This document shows positions 14,063 to 21,696 of a stretch of DNA of 32,744 nt, in pieces. Below the pieces are notes generated by a model. The model was not told the DNA's origin. It saw nothing but the letters and a program-made list of their open reading frames with translations, and did no database searches. The first letter of the stretch is position 1. Every line of letters begins with the position of its first letter. The position numbers and the translations under genes were made by a program. The stretch is from positions 1 through 32,744 of the forward strand of contig DASQKI010000018.1 in the NCBI GenBank assembly GCA_035630615.1. The letters run 5' to 3'. The stretch comes from DATFRX01 sp035630615. GTDB lineage: Bacteria > Actinomycetota > Actinomycetes > Propionibacteriales > Nocardioidaceae.

Positions 14063-16387
14063 GTGGCCGAAGAGCAGATCACCCAGGAGCGCACCGAGCA
14101 GACCGAGCCTGCCTCGCCGTCGACATCGCTGCGGATGCGCGGTCGTCTGGCGCGCCTGGGCCGCTCCTCGTCGGCCAACCCGGTGCTCGACCCGCTGTTC
14201 AGCATCGTGCGCAACACCCACCCCAAGGCCGACCTTGCCACGATCGAGCGGGCCTACAACACCGCCGAGAAGCTGCACTCGCATCAGCGCCGCCTGAGCG
14301 GCGACCCCTACATCACCCATCCCCTCGCGGTCACCACCATCCTCGCCGAGCTCGGCATGACGGTCCCCACCCTCTGCGCGGCGCTGCTGCACGACACGGT
14401 CGAGGACACGGCGTACACGATGAAGGAGCTCACCGAAGACTTCGGTGACGAGGTTGCCCACCTGGTCGACGGGGTCACCAAGCTCGACAAGGTGAAGTAC
14501 GGCGCGTCCGCCCAGGCTGAGACGATCCGCAAGATGATCGTCGCGATGAGCCGCGACATCCGGGTCCTCGTCATCAAGCTCGCCGACCGGCTGCACAACA
14601 TGCGTACTCTCCGCTACCTCAAGCAGGAGAAGCAGGAGAAGAAGGCCCGCGAGGTCCTCGAGATCTACGCGCCGCTGGCCCACCGGCTCGGCATGAACAC
14701 GATCAAGTGGGAGCTGGAGGATCTCGCCTTCGCGACCCTGCATCCGAAGGTCTACGACGAGATCGTTCGGCTCGTCGCGGAGCGGGCGCCGTCGCGTGAG
14801 GAGTTCCTCGACGAGGTCATCGAAGCTGTGCAGGCCGACCTGCGGACCTCCAAGATCAAGGCGACCGTCACGGGCCGGCCGAAGCACTACTACTCGATCT
14901 ACCAGAAGATGATTGTCCGGGGTCGTGACTTCACCGACATCCACGACCTCGTCGGCATCCGGATCCTGGTCGATACCGTCCGCGACTGCTACGCCGTTCT
15001 CGGCGTCCTGCATGCCCGGTGGAACCCGGTGCCAGGGCGGTTCAAGGACTACGTCGCGATGCCGAAGTTCAACATGTACCAGTCGCTGCACACGACGATC
15101 ATCGGGCCGCTCGGCAAGCCGGTCGAGATGCAGCTGCGTACGCATCAGATGCACCGTCGGGCCGAATACGGTGTCGCGGCGCACTGGAAGTACAAGGAAG
15201 ACCCCGAGACGCCGGGCGACAAGGCCAAGGGCAAGCCGGACCGCGACAAGAACGGCAGCAGCTCGTCCGAGATGGTGTGGCTGCGCCAGATGCTCGACTG
15301 GCAGCAGGAGACCGAGGACCCGGGCGACTTCCTCGAGTCCTTGCGGTTCGACCTCGGACCCGACGAGGTCTACGTCTTCACGCCAAACGGTGACGTGAAG
15401 GGGTTGCCCGTCGGATCGACGCCGGTCGACTTCGCGTACTCGATCCACACCGAGGTCGGCAACCGCTGCATCGGGGCACGCGTCAACGGTCGTCTGGTGC
15501 CGCTGGAGTCGCCGCTCGACAACGGCGACGTCGTCGAGGTCTTCACGTCGAAGGCGCCGGGCGCCGGCCCGAGTCGCGACTGGCTCGGCTTCGTCAAGAG
15601 CCCGCGGGCACGGACCAAGATCCGGCAGTGGTTCACCAAGGAGCGCCGCGAGGAGGCGATCGAGAAGGGCAAGGAGTCGATCGCACTCCACATGCGCAAA
15701 GAGGGCCTGCCGCTGCAGAGGCTGCTGACCCACGACTCGCTGCAGGCCGTCGCCGAGTCGCTGCACGTGCGTGACGTGTCGTCGCTCTACGCCGCTGTCG
15801 GCGAAGGCAATGTCGGTGCGCAAAACGTCGTACGCAAGGTCATCGAGCTGCACGGCGGCGACGAGGGATCGACCGAGGACCTGGCCGAGGCCGTCACGGT
15901 GCCCACCGAGGTCGACCGACGGCGGCGAGTACGCCGGGGCGACGCTGGTGTGATGGTGCACGGCGCGACTGACCTCCTGGTCAAGCTGGCCCGCTGCTGC
16001 ACTCCGGTGCCGGGCGACGACATCGTCGGATTCATCACCAAAGGGTCCGGCGTCTCGGTGCACCGTGGCGACTGTCCCAACGTCAAGAGCCTGACCTCGA
16101 CGCCGGATCGGCTGGTCGACGTCGAGTGGGCGCCCAACGCGCAGAGTGTGTTCCTGGTCGCGATCCAGGTCGAGGCGCTCGATCGCGCCCGGCTGCTGTC
16201 GGACGTGACCCGGGTTCTGTCGGACCACCACGTCAACATCCTGTCCGCCGCCCTTCAGACCGGGCGGGATCGCGTCGCGAAGAGCAAGTTCACGTTCGAG
16301 ATGGGGGACCCGAAGCATCTGGGTCACGTCCTCAAGGCGGTCCGCTCCGTCGACGGCGTCTTCGACGTCTACCGCATCACCCAGTAA
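14063..16387 (+). CDS. relA: Bifunctional (p)ppGpp synthetase/hydrolase RelA/SpoT
   Basis: A 774 aa long Rel enzyme that makes and degrades the alarmone (p)ppGpp. The hydrolase domain has H86 (YITHPLAV) and the H110-D111 pair (LLHDTVEDT), so hydrolysis should be functional. The synthetase domain (about residues 250-400) shows GRPKHYYSIYQKM, GRDFTDIHDLVGIRI and MYQSLHTTIIGP. The TGS domain starts near residue 433 (EVYVFTPNGDVKGLPVGSTPVDFAY), and an ACT domain covers about 695-770 (ALDRARLLSDVTRVLSDHHVNILSA). AGGAGG at 14052-14057 sets the GTG start. It is the last backbone gene before the accessory island; in other actinobacteria ppiB, an MBL hydrolase and hisS normally lie nearby. Confidence 0.97.
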   Translation: MAEEQITQERTEQTEPASPSTSLRMRGRLARLGRSSSANPVLDPLFSIVRNTHPKADLATIERAYNTAEKLHSHQRRLSGDPYITHPLAVTTILAELGMTVPTLCAALLHDTVEDTAYTMKELTEDFGDEVAHLVDGVTKLDKVKYGASAQAETIRKMIVAMSRDIRVLVIKLADRLHNMRTLRYLKQEKQEKKAREVLEIYAPLAHRLGMNTIKWELEDLAFATLHPKVYDEIVRLVAERAPSREEFLDEVIEAVQADLRTSKIKATVTGRPKHYYSIYQKMIVRGRDFTDIHDLVGIRILVDTVRDCYAVLGVLHARWNPVPGRFKDYVAMPKFNMYQSLHTTIIGPLGKPVEMQLRTHQMHRRAEYGVAAHWKYKEDPETPGDKAKGKPDRDKNGSSSSEMVWLRQMLDWQQETEDPGDFLESLRFDLGPDEVYVFTPNGDVKGLPVGSTPVDFAYSIHTEVGNRCIGARVNGRLVPLESPLDNGDVVEVFTSKAPGAGPSRDWLGFVKSPRARTKIRQWFTKERREEAIEKGKESIALHMRKEGLPLQRLLTHDSLQAVAESLHVRDVSSLYAAVGEGNVGAQNVVRKVIELHGGDEGSTEDLAEAVTVPTEVDRRRRVRRGDAGVMVHGATDLLVKLARCCTPVPGDDIVGFITKGSGVSVHRGDCPNVKSLTSTPDRLVDVEWAPNAQSVFLVAIQVEALDRARLLSDVTRVLSDHHVNILSAALQTGRDRVAKSKFTFEMGDPKHLGHVLKAVRSVDGVFDVYRITQ

Positions 16388-16391
16388 CCCC

Positions 16392-16457
16392 GCTCGTCCG
16401 TGGGTTTCGGTCGGCCGGTCCGTGAGTTTCGACGCGCTCGTCCGTGAGATCCCACCT
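16392..16457. repeat. Left inverted array of nuclease cassette A (three 22-bp units)
   Basis: Units at 16392-16413, 16414-16435 and 16436-16457 share the word GTCCGTGAGTTTCG (unit 1 GTCCGTGGGTTTCG; unit 3 GTCCGTGAGATCC). Read on the opposite strand this is CGAAACTCACGGAC, the same as the units on the far side of the gene. It begins 5 nt after the relA stop. The units abut, with no spacers. Confidence 0.85.
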
Positions 16458-16472
16458 ACCGTGCGAGGGTCG

Positions 16473-17393
16473 CTACCACAACCGCGGTAGCTGTGGTGAG
16501 AGGCCGAGATACTCACCGACTTGTCGCTCGAAGGCGTCAGCTTTGCCCAGTACGTCGTCCTGACGATTGACGATGATTCGCCAGCGCAGCACGTCACGGA
16601 GATACGTCCGCTGCCGGTCGTCTTCCTCTTGGTCATCTTCGTGATCGTGAAACTCGGCACCGTCGTACTCGATGCCTACGCGTTGCAGCGGGTAGGCGTG
16701 GTCGAGTCGAGCGATCAGACGTCCCTTGTGGTCGTACACCCTGTATTGCGGCTCTGCGCGCGGATAGCCGGCGTCGACGAGCCGCAGATCCTGCCATGAC
16801 TCACCGGCCGATTCATGCTGAGGCTCGATGAGCCCGACGAGCTCGCGCGCCTGGATGATTCCGGGGAAGCCCTTGAGGTGCTTTAGGTAATCGCGGACAT
16901 CGTCGGCTGTGACGTAGCCCGCGCGAGCCATGGCATCCGCCGCCGACTTCGCGTACGGCCGACGCAAGGTGCGAAGGAGATCGACGGTCGTACGCACTGG
17001 CACTGTCAGGCGAAGACCCTCGACCTCCGTGGTGTCGGAGGTTGGGATGTAACCCTCGACGGAGCGGACGCCGCGGATCGTGCACCTCGTTTTTCCGTGC
17101 GGAATGACGCAGGTCGGAACGAAATTCAGCCAATCCGCCGGCGGGAGGGTGTCAACCCCGAGTAGCCACGCGCTGGTGCACCCATAGAGCACACCATGGG
17201 GCGGCATGACCAGGTGGAGGGCTGTTGCCCGCAACTCCCGCGAGTCAGGTACGCCGGTGGCTACGTAGACGCGGCGGAATACGTGTCGCACCTCGTGCTC
17301 GTGCAGCATGGCTCGGAGGCTCTTCGACGTGAGTCCTAGGTCGGCGAGTTGGTCGCTACGAAACGGCAATCCGCCGTTGATGAGATCCGCCAT
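16473..17393 (-). CDS. AbiEi-like / DUF559 (Vsr-type) nuclease-fold protein, cassette A
   Basis: A 306 aa protein. Residues 1-60 (ADLINGGLPFRSDQL...VFRRVYVA) resemble the wHTH start of AbiEi-type antitoxins. The C-terminal ~110 residues match the DUF559 PD-(D/E)xK group: E198 (GESW), Q216 (EPQ), D231 (IARLD), E242 and D244 (IEYDG), then FHDHEDD. These are the positions expected for metal-dependent DNA cleavage, so the fold may be active; this is inference. The gene is convergent with relA and its base composition is less GC-rich than the neighbours (two sample 60-nt lines counted 62% and 53% GC). A paralogue at 29726-30643 is about 49% identical. No toxin or methylase partner is adjacent. Strong as a family call; the biological role is unknown. 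Confidence 0.8.
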   Translation of the reverse strand: MADLINGGLPFRSDQLADLGLTSKSLRAMLHEHEVRHVFRRVYVATGVPDSRELRATALHLVMPPHGVLYGCTSAWLLGVDTLPPADWLNFVPTCVIPHGKTRCTIRGVRSVEGYIPTSDTTEVEGLRLTVPVRTTVDLLRTLRRPYAKSAADAMARAGYVTADDVRDYLKHLKGFPGIIQARELVGLIEPQHESAGESWQDLRLVDAGYPRAEPQYRVYDHKGRLIARLDHAYPLQRVGIEYDGAEFHDHEDDQEEDDRQRTYLRDVLRWRIIVNRQDDVLGKADAFERQVGEYLGLSPQLPRLW

Positions 17394-17432
17394 GCCTCAA
17401 GCGTGGTCTGTCAGCGCTTTGCAGGTAGCGAG

Positions 17433-17441
17433 TTATCCACA
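17433..17441. promoter_or_regulatory. TTATCCACA motif upstream of cassette A gene
   Basis: TTATCCACA, within AGTTATCCACA, lies 39 nt upstream of the nuclease ATG. The same 11-mer sits at exactly the same distance from the paralogue. It equals the E. coli DnaA-box consensus, but on the gene strand it reads TGTGGATAACT and could instead be a promoter or protein-binding site. Confidence 0.6.
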
Positions 17442-17450
17442 ACGGCCCGC

Positions 17451-17560
17451 CGAAACTCGCGGATGAGCGGGACCGAACTCGCGGATGAGCGGACCAGAAC
17501 TCACGGATGAGCGGACCATAACTCGCGGATGAGCGGACCAGAACTCACGGATCGGCCCAG
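17451..17560. repeat. Right inverted array of nuclease cassette A (five 22-bp units)
   Basis: Five abutting units start at 17451, 17473, 17495, 17517 and 17539. The common word is GAACTCRCGGATGAGCGGAC (first unit AAACTCGC, last unit degenerates after CGGAT). They are inverted relative to the three units at 16392-16457. The array ends 30 nt before the stop of the convergently placed aminotransferase gene. Confidence 0.92.
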
Positions 17561-17590
17561 GCCCGGGCCCAGAGCGGGGGCCGCCTTGGG

Positions 17591-18835
17591 TCAGGCGGTG
17601 AGGGCGTCGGCCCAGATGTCGAGGGCGTCGGAGACCTGCTCAGACGTGACGACCAGCGGCGGAATCATCCGGACGACGTTGCCGAAGGCCCCGCACGTGA
17701 GCAGCAGCAGCCCACGCGACGCCGCCGCCTGCTGCGCTCGGGTCGCCGCCACCGGATCCGGCTCGCCGTCGGCACTGACGAACTCGGATCCGACCATGAG
17801 CCCGAGCCCCCGAACGTCGGCGATCCCGACTCCGTTCGCGGCGACCTTCCGTAGCCCGTCGGCGAGCTCCGCCCCCCGTGCGGCGGCGTTGTCGACCAAT
17901 CCCTCGTCGACGATGACGTCGAGGGTGGCCAACGCCGCCGCACATGCCACCGCGTTGCCGCCGTACGTGCCGCCTTGCGAACCTGGCCAGGCTCGGCTCA
18001 TCAACTCGCGTGGCGCCGCGATCGCTGACAACGGGAATCCGCTCGCGAGCCCCTTGGCGGTGACCAAGATGTCTGGCGTCACGTCGAAGTGGTCGTGGCC
18101 CCAGAACCGTCCGGTCCGACCGAAGCCGGTCTGAACCTCGTCGACGATCAGCAGGATGCCGTGCCGGTCGGCCCGCTCGCGAAGGCCGGCGAGAAACTCC
18201 GTGTTGGCCGGGACGTAGCCGCCCTCGCCAAGGACCGGCTCGACGATGAACGCCGCCGTCTCGGCCGGTGCCGACTGGGTCGCGAGGACGTAGTCGAGCT
18301 CGCGCAGGGCAAAGTCGGTCGCGGTCTGCTCGTCCCACCCGTAGCGGAACGCGAACGGGAACGGCGACACGACCACGCCACTCATCAGGGGCCCGAAGCC
18401 AGCCCGAAACTTGGTGCCCGACGTCGTCATCGACGCGGCGCCGACGGTCCGGCCGTGGAACGACCCCTGGAAGACCACGACGTTGGACCGCCCGGTCGCG
18501 TGCCGGGCCAGCCGTAGGGCCGCCTCGACCGCCTCGCTGCCGGAGTTGACGAAGAACAACGAGTCCAGGGGAGTGGGAAGCACGTCGGAGAGCCGGTCGG
18601 CAAGCGTCAGCAGCGGCCGGTGCATGACGGTCGTGTATTGACCGTGGATCAGGGTGGCGACTTGTCGCTGGGCGGCCTCGACAACTCGCGGATGGCAATG
18701 CCCGGTGCTCGTCACACCGATGCCGGCGGTGAAGTCGAGATAACGGCGGTCGTCCTCGTCCCAGACGTAAACGCCTTCGCCGCGCGCGGCGAGCACGGGA
18801 GTCGCCTGCTTGAGGAGCGGAGAGAGCTCGGCCAT
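17591..18835 (-). CDS. Class III (omega-)aminotransferase, GabT/DoeD-like
   Basis: A 414 aa PLP enzyme of the acetylornithine/4-aminobutyrate aminotransferase subgroup. Features: GIGVTSTGHCHPRVVEAAQRQ, the phosphate-binding SGSEAVEAALRLAR, FQGSFHGRTVGA, the cofactor Asp in LIVDEVQTGFGRTG, and the Schiff-base Lys K261 in VTAKGLASGFPL. Such enzymes take an omega-amino group from GABA, diaminobutyrate or similar acids to give a semialdehyde; the substrate is not decidable here. The ATG lies 24 nt downstream of a GntR-type operator shared with the importer and amidase operons, so it is probably part of the same pathway. The dehydrogenase at 19508 would be a natural partner for the semialdehyde. 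Confidence 0.88.
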   Translation of the reverse strand: MAELSPLLKQATPVLAARGEGVYVWDEDDRRYLDFTAGIGVTSTGHCHPRVVEAAQRQVATLIHGQYTTVMHRPLLTLADRLSDVLPTPLDSLFFVNSGSEAVEAALRLARHATGRSNVVVFQGSFHGRTVGAASMTTSGTKFRAGFGPLMSGVVVSPFPFAFRYGWDEQTATDFALRELDYVLATQSAPAETAAFIVEPVLGEGGYVPANTEFLAGLRERADRHGILLIVDEVQTGFGRTGRFWGHDHFDVTPDILVTAKGLASGFPLSAIAAPRELMSRAWPGSQGGTYGGNAVACAAALATLDVIVDEGLVDNAAARGAELADGLRKVAANGVGIADVRGLGLMVGSEFVSADGEPDPVAATRAQQAAASRGLLLLTCGAFGNVVRMIPPLVVTSEQVSDALDIWADALTA

Positions 18836-18859
18836 GGGTCAACCCCGATCGTAGCTGGT

Positions 18860-18888
18860 AGATTGTTGACAATCTGACCATACGTCAA
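18860..18888 (-). promoter_or_regulatory. Aminotransferase promoter with GntR-type operator (site 1)
   Basis: AGATTGTTGACAATCT (18860-18875) is a 7-bp inverted repeat around TG. On the minus strand TTGACG (18888-18883), a 17-bp spacer and CAATCT (18865-18860) form a candidate promoter, so the operator covers the -10 and spacer. The core ATTGTTGACAAT recurs at 22514 and 26637. Confidence 0.75.
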
Positions 18889-18913
18889 GGACCAGCCTGA
18901 TCGCCACCACAGG

Positions 18914-18919
18914 TAGATT
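18914..18919 (+). promoter_or_regulatory. -10 element of a probable leaderless promoter
   Basis: TAGATT ends 6 nt before the ATG at 18926, with no ribosome binding site in between. The -35 region is weak. Confidence 0.4.
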
Positions 18920-18925
18920 TCAGCC

Positions 18926-19405
18926 ATGCGAAGACGGAGAGTGCGGGCCCCCGATGGCCGGTCTTGGGTCGTGCGCCGCCGTTGGATGCCTCGACTCGGC
19001 GCCGGCACGGCCTGGAGCCGCCTTCGCGGTCGGTCGAGGCGGTCGAGGCGGTCGACCAAGCATGCCGAGACCGCCGGCGATGTCTCCCTCTTCACCGCCT
19101 TCATCGTCGACGACTTCGCTGTGGTCGTGCGCTGGGTGGTGATCGTGGTAGTCGCGACCCTGCTCATCGTGCTGTCCGCGTTCGCCGCGATCGTCGAGGT
19201 GGCGCTCCTCGTTCTCCTCGTGCTCGTTGGGATCTTGACCCGCTTCCTCCTCGACCGCCCCTGGACGATCGAGGCCACACCGGATGATGGGGAGGCGCTC
19301 AAGTGGCAGGCGACGGGCTGGCGGTCGAGTGCCGAACGGCTCAGCCAGGTCGCCACGCTGCTCGAGTCGGGGATCACCCCCCCGCCGGACGCTCCGGCGT
19401 CATGA
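18926..19405 (+). CDS. Small membrane protein (paralogue of the one at 6763-7173)
   Basis: A 159 aa protein with an Arg-rich N-terminus (SWVVRRRWMPRLGAG, RLRGRSRRSRRSTK), two adjacent hydrophobic helices at about residues 70-112 (VVVRWVVIVVVATLLIVLSAF, VEVALLVLLVLVGILTRFL), and a soluble tail RPWTIEATPDD...GWRSSAERLSQVATLLESG. The layout and several motifs match the protein after YebC. It lies divergently from the aminotransferase, 90 nt away. I do not recognise a function; a connection with the catabolic genes is not shown by the sequence. Confidence 0.8.
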   Translation: MRRRRVRAPDGRSWVVRRRWMPRLGAGTAWSRLRGRSRRSRRSTKHAETAGDVSLFTAFIVDDFAVVVRWVVIVVVATLLIVLSAFAAIVEVALLVLLVLVGILTRFLLDRPWTIEATPDDGEALKWQATGWRSSAERLSQVATLLESGITPPPDAPAS

Positions 19406-19507
19406 GTACGTCCGGATGCCTGGCCCCTTCGCCGGGCTTGCGTCGGCGTACTAGCGTCGGACGTAGCACCGAGGTTTATGCCGCATCAGCGAGAGGATGC
19501 ATCCGCC

Positions 19508-20974
19508 ATGAGCGATGAACGTGAAGCTGCCGTAGTCGAGACCGCCCCTAAGCAGCTGCTGATCGGCGATGCCTGGCGTGACGGGCAGGGCGGCGCCACG
19601 CTGCCGGTCGAGGACCCGTCGACCGGGGAGACGCTGTGCGACGTCGCCGACGCGACCCCGGCCGACGGCGTCGCCGCGCTCGACGCGGCGGTGGCGGCCC
19701 AGGCCGATTGGGCGGCGACCGCCCCGCGCCGGCGCAGCGAGATCTTGCACGACGCTTACGCCCTGATGATGGAACGGCAGGACGACCTGGCTCTCCTGAT
19801 GACCCTCGAGATGGGCAAGCCGCTGCCGGAGGCCAAGGGCGAGGTCGCGTACGCCGCGGAGTTCATGCGGTGGTTCGCCGAGGAGGCCGTCCGTATCCAT
19901 GGCGACTACGCGACCGCTCCCGACGGGCAGAGCCGCTTCGTCGTGATGCGACAGCCGGTCGGTCCCACGCTACTGATCACGCCGTGGAACTTCCCGATGG
20001 CGATGGGCGGGCGCAAGATCGGCCCCGCGATCGCCGCCGGCTGCACCATGGTCATCAAGCCGGCTTCACAGACACCGCTGTCGATGCTGGCCCTGGCCGA
20101 GATTCTGCGTGAGGTCGGCCTCCCCGACGGCGTGCTCAACGTCGTGACAACGTCCAAGTCCGGCGGCGTCATGGAGCCGCTGATCCGCGACGGTCGGGCC
20201 CGCAAGCTGTCGTTCACCGGGTCGACCGGGGTCGGCCGGATGCTGCTGGAGCAGTCCGCCGACAAGGTGCTGCGGACGTCGATGGAGCTCGGCGGCAACG
20301 CGCCGTTCGTAGTCTTCGACGATGCCGATCTCGACGCGGCCATCGACGGCGCGATGCTGGCGAAGATGCGCAACATCGGTGAGGCCTGCACGGCGGCCAA
20401 TCGCTTCTACGTGCAGACCGGAGTCGTCGACGAGTTCAGCAGCCGACTGGCCGAGCGGATGGGCGCACTGCGGGTCGGCCGGGGCACCGAGGACGGCGTC
20501 GACGTCGGCCCGCTGATCGACGACGCCGGCCGGCACAAGGTCAAGTCGCTGGTCGCCGACGCCGTCGACCAGGGTGCCGAGGTCCTGACGGGTGGCGAGG
20601 AGATGTCCGGCGCCGGCTACTTCTACCCTCCGACGGTGCTCACCGGCGTACCGATGGCAGCCCGGATGCAGCGCGAGGAGATCTTCGGCCCGGTCGCCCC
20701 GATCACGGTCTTCGACAACGAGGACGAGGTTGTCGCCGAAGCCAACGACACCGAGTTCGGACTGGTGTCGTACCTCTACACGAGCAACCTCGACCGAGGC
20801 CTGCGGGTCAGCGAACGCCTCGAGGCGGGCATGGTCGGCCTCAACCGCGGCATCGTCTCCAACCCGGCGGCACCGTTCGGCGGCGTCAAGCAGTCGGGCC
20901 TCGGCCGCGAGGGCGGACGGCTGGGCATCGAGGAGTTCCTCGAGGTCAAGTACGTCAACATCACCGTGCCCTGA
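19508..20974 (+). CDS. Aldehyde dehydrogenase, succinate-semialdehyde type
   Basis: A 488 aa NAD(P)-dependent aldehyde dehydrogenase. Catalytic residues are N161 (TPWNFPMAM), E260 (MELGGNAP) and C294 (GEACTAANRF); the cofactor loop is FTGSTGVGRML. The GEACTAANR context and the TLEMGKPLPEAKGEV segment are typical of the SSADH (GabD) group, which oxidises succinate semialdehyde and related omega-oxo acids. ATG 19508 is chosen: GAGAGGA at 19491-19497 is a suitable ribosome site, while the in-frame ATG at 19478 has GAGG only 3 nt ahead. The ATTGTTGACAAT operator is not found upstream, so it may be regulated differently from the rest of the island. With the aminotransferase it could turn an omega-amino acid into a dicarboxylate. 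Confidence 0.88.
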   Translation: MSDEREAAVVETAPKQLLIGDAWRDGQGGATLPVEDPSTGETLCDVADATPADGVAALDAAVAAQADWAATAPRRRSEILHDAYALMMERQDDLALLMTLEMGKPLPEAKGEVAYAAEFMRWFAEEAVRIHGDYATAPDGQSRFVVMRQPVGPTLLITPWNFPMAMGGRKIGPAIAAGCTMVIKPASQTPLSMLALAEILREVGLPDGVLNVVTTSKSGGVMEPLIRDGRARKLSFTGSTGVGRMLLEQSADKVLRTSMELGGNAPFVVFDDADLDAAIDGAMLAKMRNIGEACTAANRFYVQTGVVDEFSSRLAERMGALRVGRGTEDGVDVGPLIDDAGRHKVKSLVADAVDQGAEVLTGGEEMSGAGYFYPPTVLTGVPMAARMQREEIFGPVAPITVFDNEDEVVAEANDTEFGLVSYLYTSNLDRGLRVSERLEAGMVGLNRGIVSNPAAPFGGVKQSGLGREGGRLGIEEFLEVKYVNITVP

Positions 20975-20991
20975 CGCGAAAGGTCCTGGCG

Positions 20992-21696
20992 CTACGCCGT
21001 GGCGGCGGCTTTGCGCCGTGCTCGCCGGGGCTTGACCCGATCCGGAACGAGCCGGCGTAGCGCGTCCTCGGTGTGCGACGTCAGGAGTCGCTCGAGTCGG
21101 CGTCGATCGCCGGCCCGGAGTGCGTCGACGATGGCGCCGTGCTCGGCGACGATGTCGGTCGGCAGGTAGTCGGTCAGCTCGAGCGCGGCGAGGCACATCC
21201 GCGTCTCGGCGAGCAGCGTGTCGTGCATCCGCTTGAGGCGCGGGCTGCCGGACTCGTTGACCAGTGCCTGATGGAAGCTCAGGTCGGCATCGCTGAGAGC
21301 ACGGGCGTCGGTGCGTTTGGCGGCCCGCGCCATGGCGAGATGGGCCTTCTGGAGGACCCCGGCGCTTCGCAGCGGATCGCTGACGACGATGACCGCGACC
21401 GCCGCGCGTTCGACGGCCACCCGTGCGGCGTAGATGTCCTCGACGTCGTCGGCGGTGAGCTCGATGACGAAGAGACCCCGGTTGGGTTCGCTGCGCAGGA
21501 GTCCTTCCTGGACGAGCCGTTGCATCGCCTCTCGCAGAGGCCCTCGGCTGATGCCGAGTCGAGCGGCCAGCTCAGCCTCACCCAGCTGAGAACCGGGTCG
21601 GATCGAGCCGTGGATGATCGCGTTGCGCAGTTGCCGAGCGATCACGCTCGCGGTCGACTCCCTCGTGATGCGTGCCAGATGCTCGTCGCGGGTCAT
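20992..21696 (-). CDS. GntR/FadR-family regulator with FCD domain
   Basis: A 234 aa regulator. The winged helix is at residues ~15-80: VIARQLRNAIIHGSIRPGSQL, ELAARLGISRGPLREAMQRL, EGLLRSEPNRGLFV. The C-terminal FCD ligand domain has the usual metal-site pattern, DLSFHQALV with later EHGAIVDAL. The ATG at 21696 overlaps the stop of the upstream racemase-like gene; an upstream extension into that gene is rejected. GntR/FCD proteins bind palindromes with a GT-N(2)-AC centre, which fits ATTGTTGACAAT found at three promoters in this island, including the one ahead of its own operon. It is therefore the likely local repressor, released by a pathway intermediate. Confidence 0.93.
   Translation of the reverse strand: MTRDEHLARITRESTASVIARQLRNAIIHGSIRPGSQLGEAELAARLGISRGPLREAMQRLVQEGLLRSEPNRGLFVIELTADDVEDIYAARVAVERAAVAVIVVSDPLRSAGVLQKAHLAMARAAKRTDARALSDADLSFHQALVNESGSPRLKRMHDTLLAETRMCLAALELTDYLPTDIVAEHGAIVDALRAGDRRRLERLLTSHTEDALRRLVPDRVKPRRARRKAAATA

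Noticed and set aside
14021..16660. Very long open frame antisense to relA (and similar ones opposite secF, pdxT/YebC, ruvC and secD)
   Set aside because: High GC content removes stops on the opposite strand; the translations are Arg/Asp/His-rich without motifs, while the sense frames encode clear families.
16473..17393. Type IV toxin-antitoxin system
   Set aside because: Although the N-terminus resembles AbiEi antitoxins, no AbiEii-type nucleotidyltransferase toxin gene is adjacent to either copy, and the C-terminus is a nuclease-type domain.
17433..17441. Origin of replication suggested by DnaA-box-like TTATCCACA
   Set aside because: Only single boxes are present, with no cluster of boxes, no AT-rich unwinding region and no dnaA, dnaN or partition genes nearby.
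17451..17560. CRISPR array
   Set aside because: The 22-bp units abut directly without unique spacers, and no cas gene is in the window.
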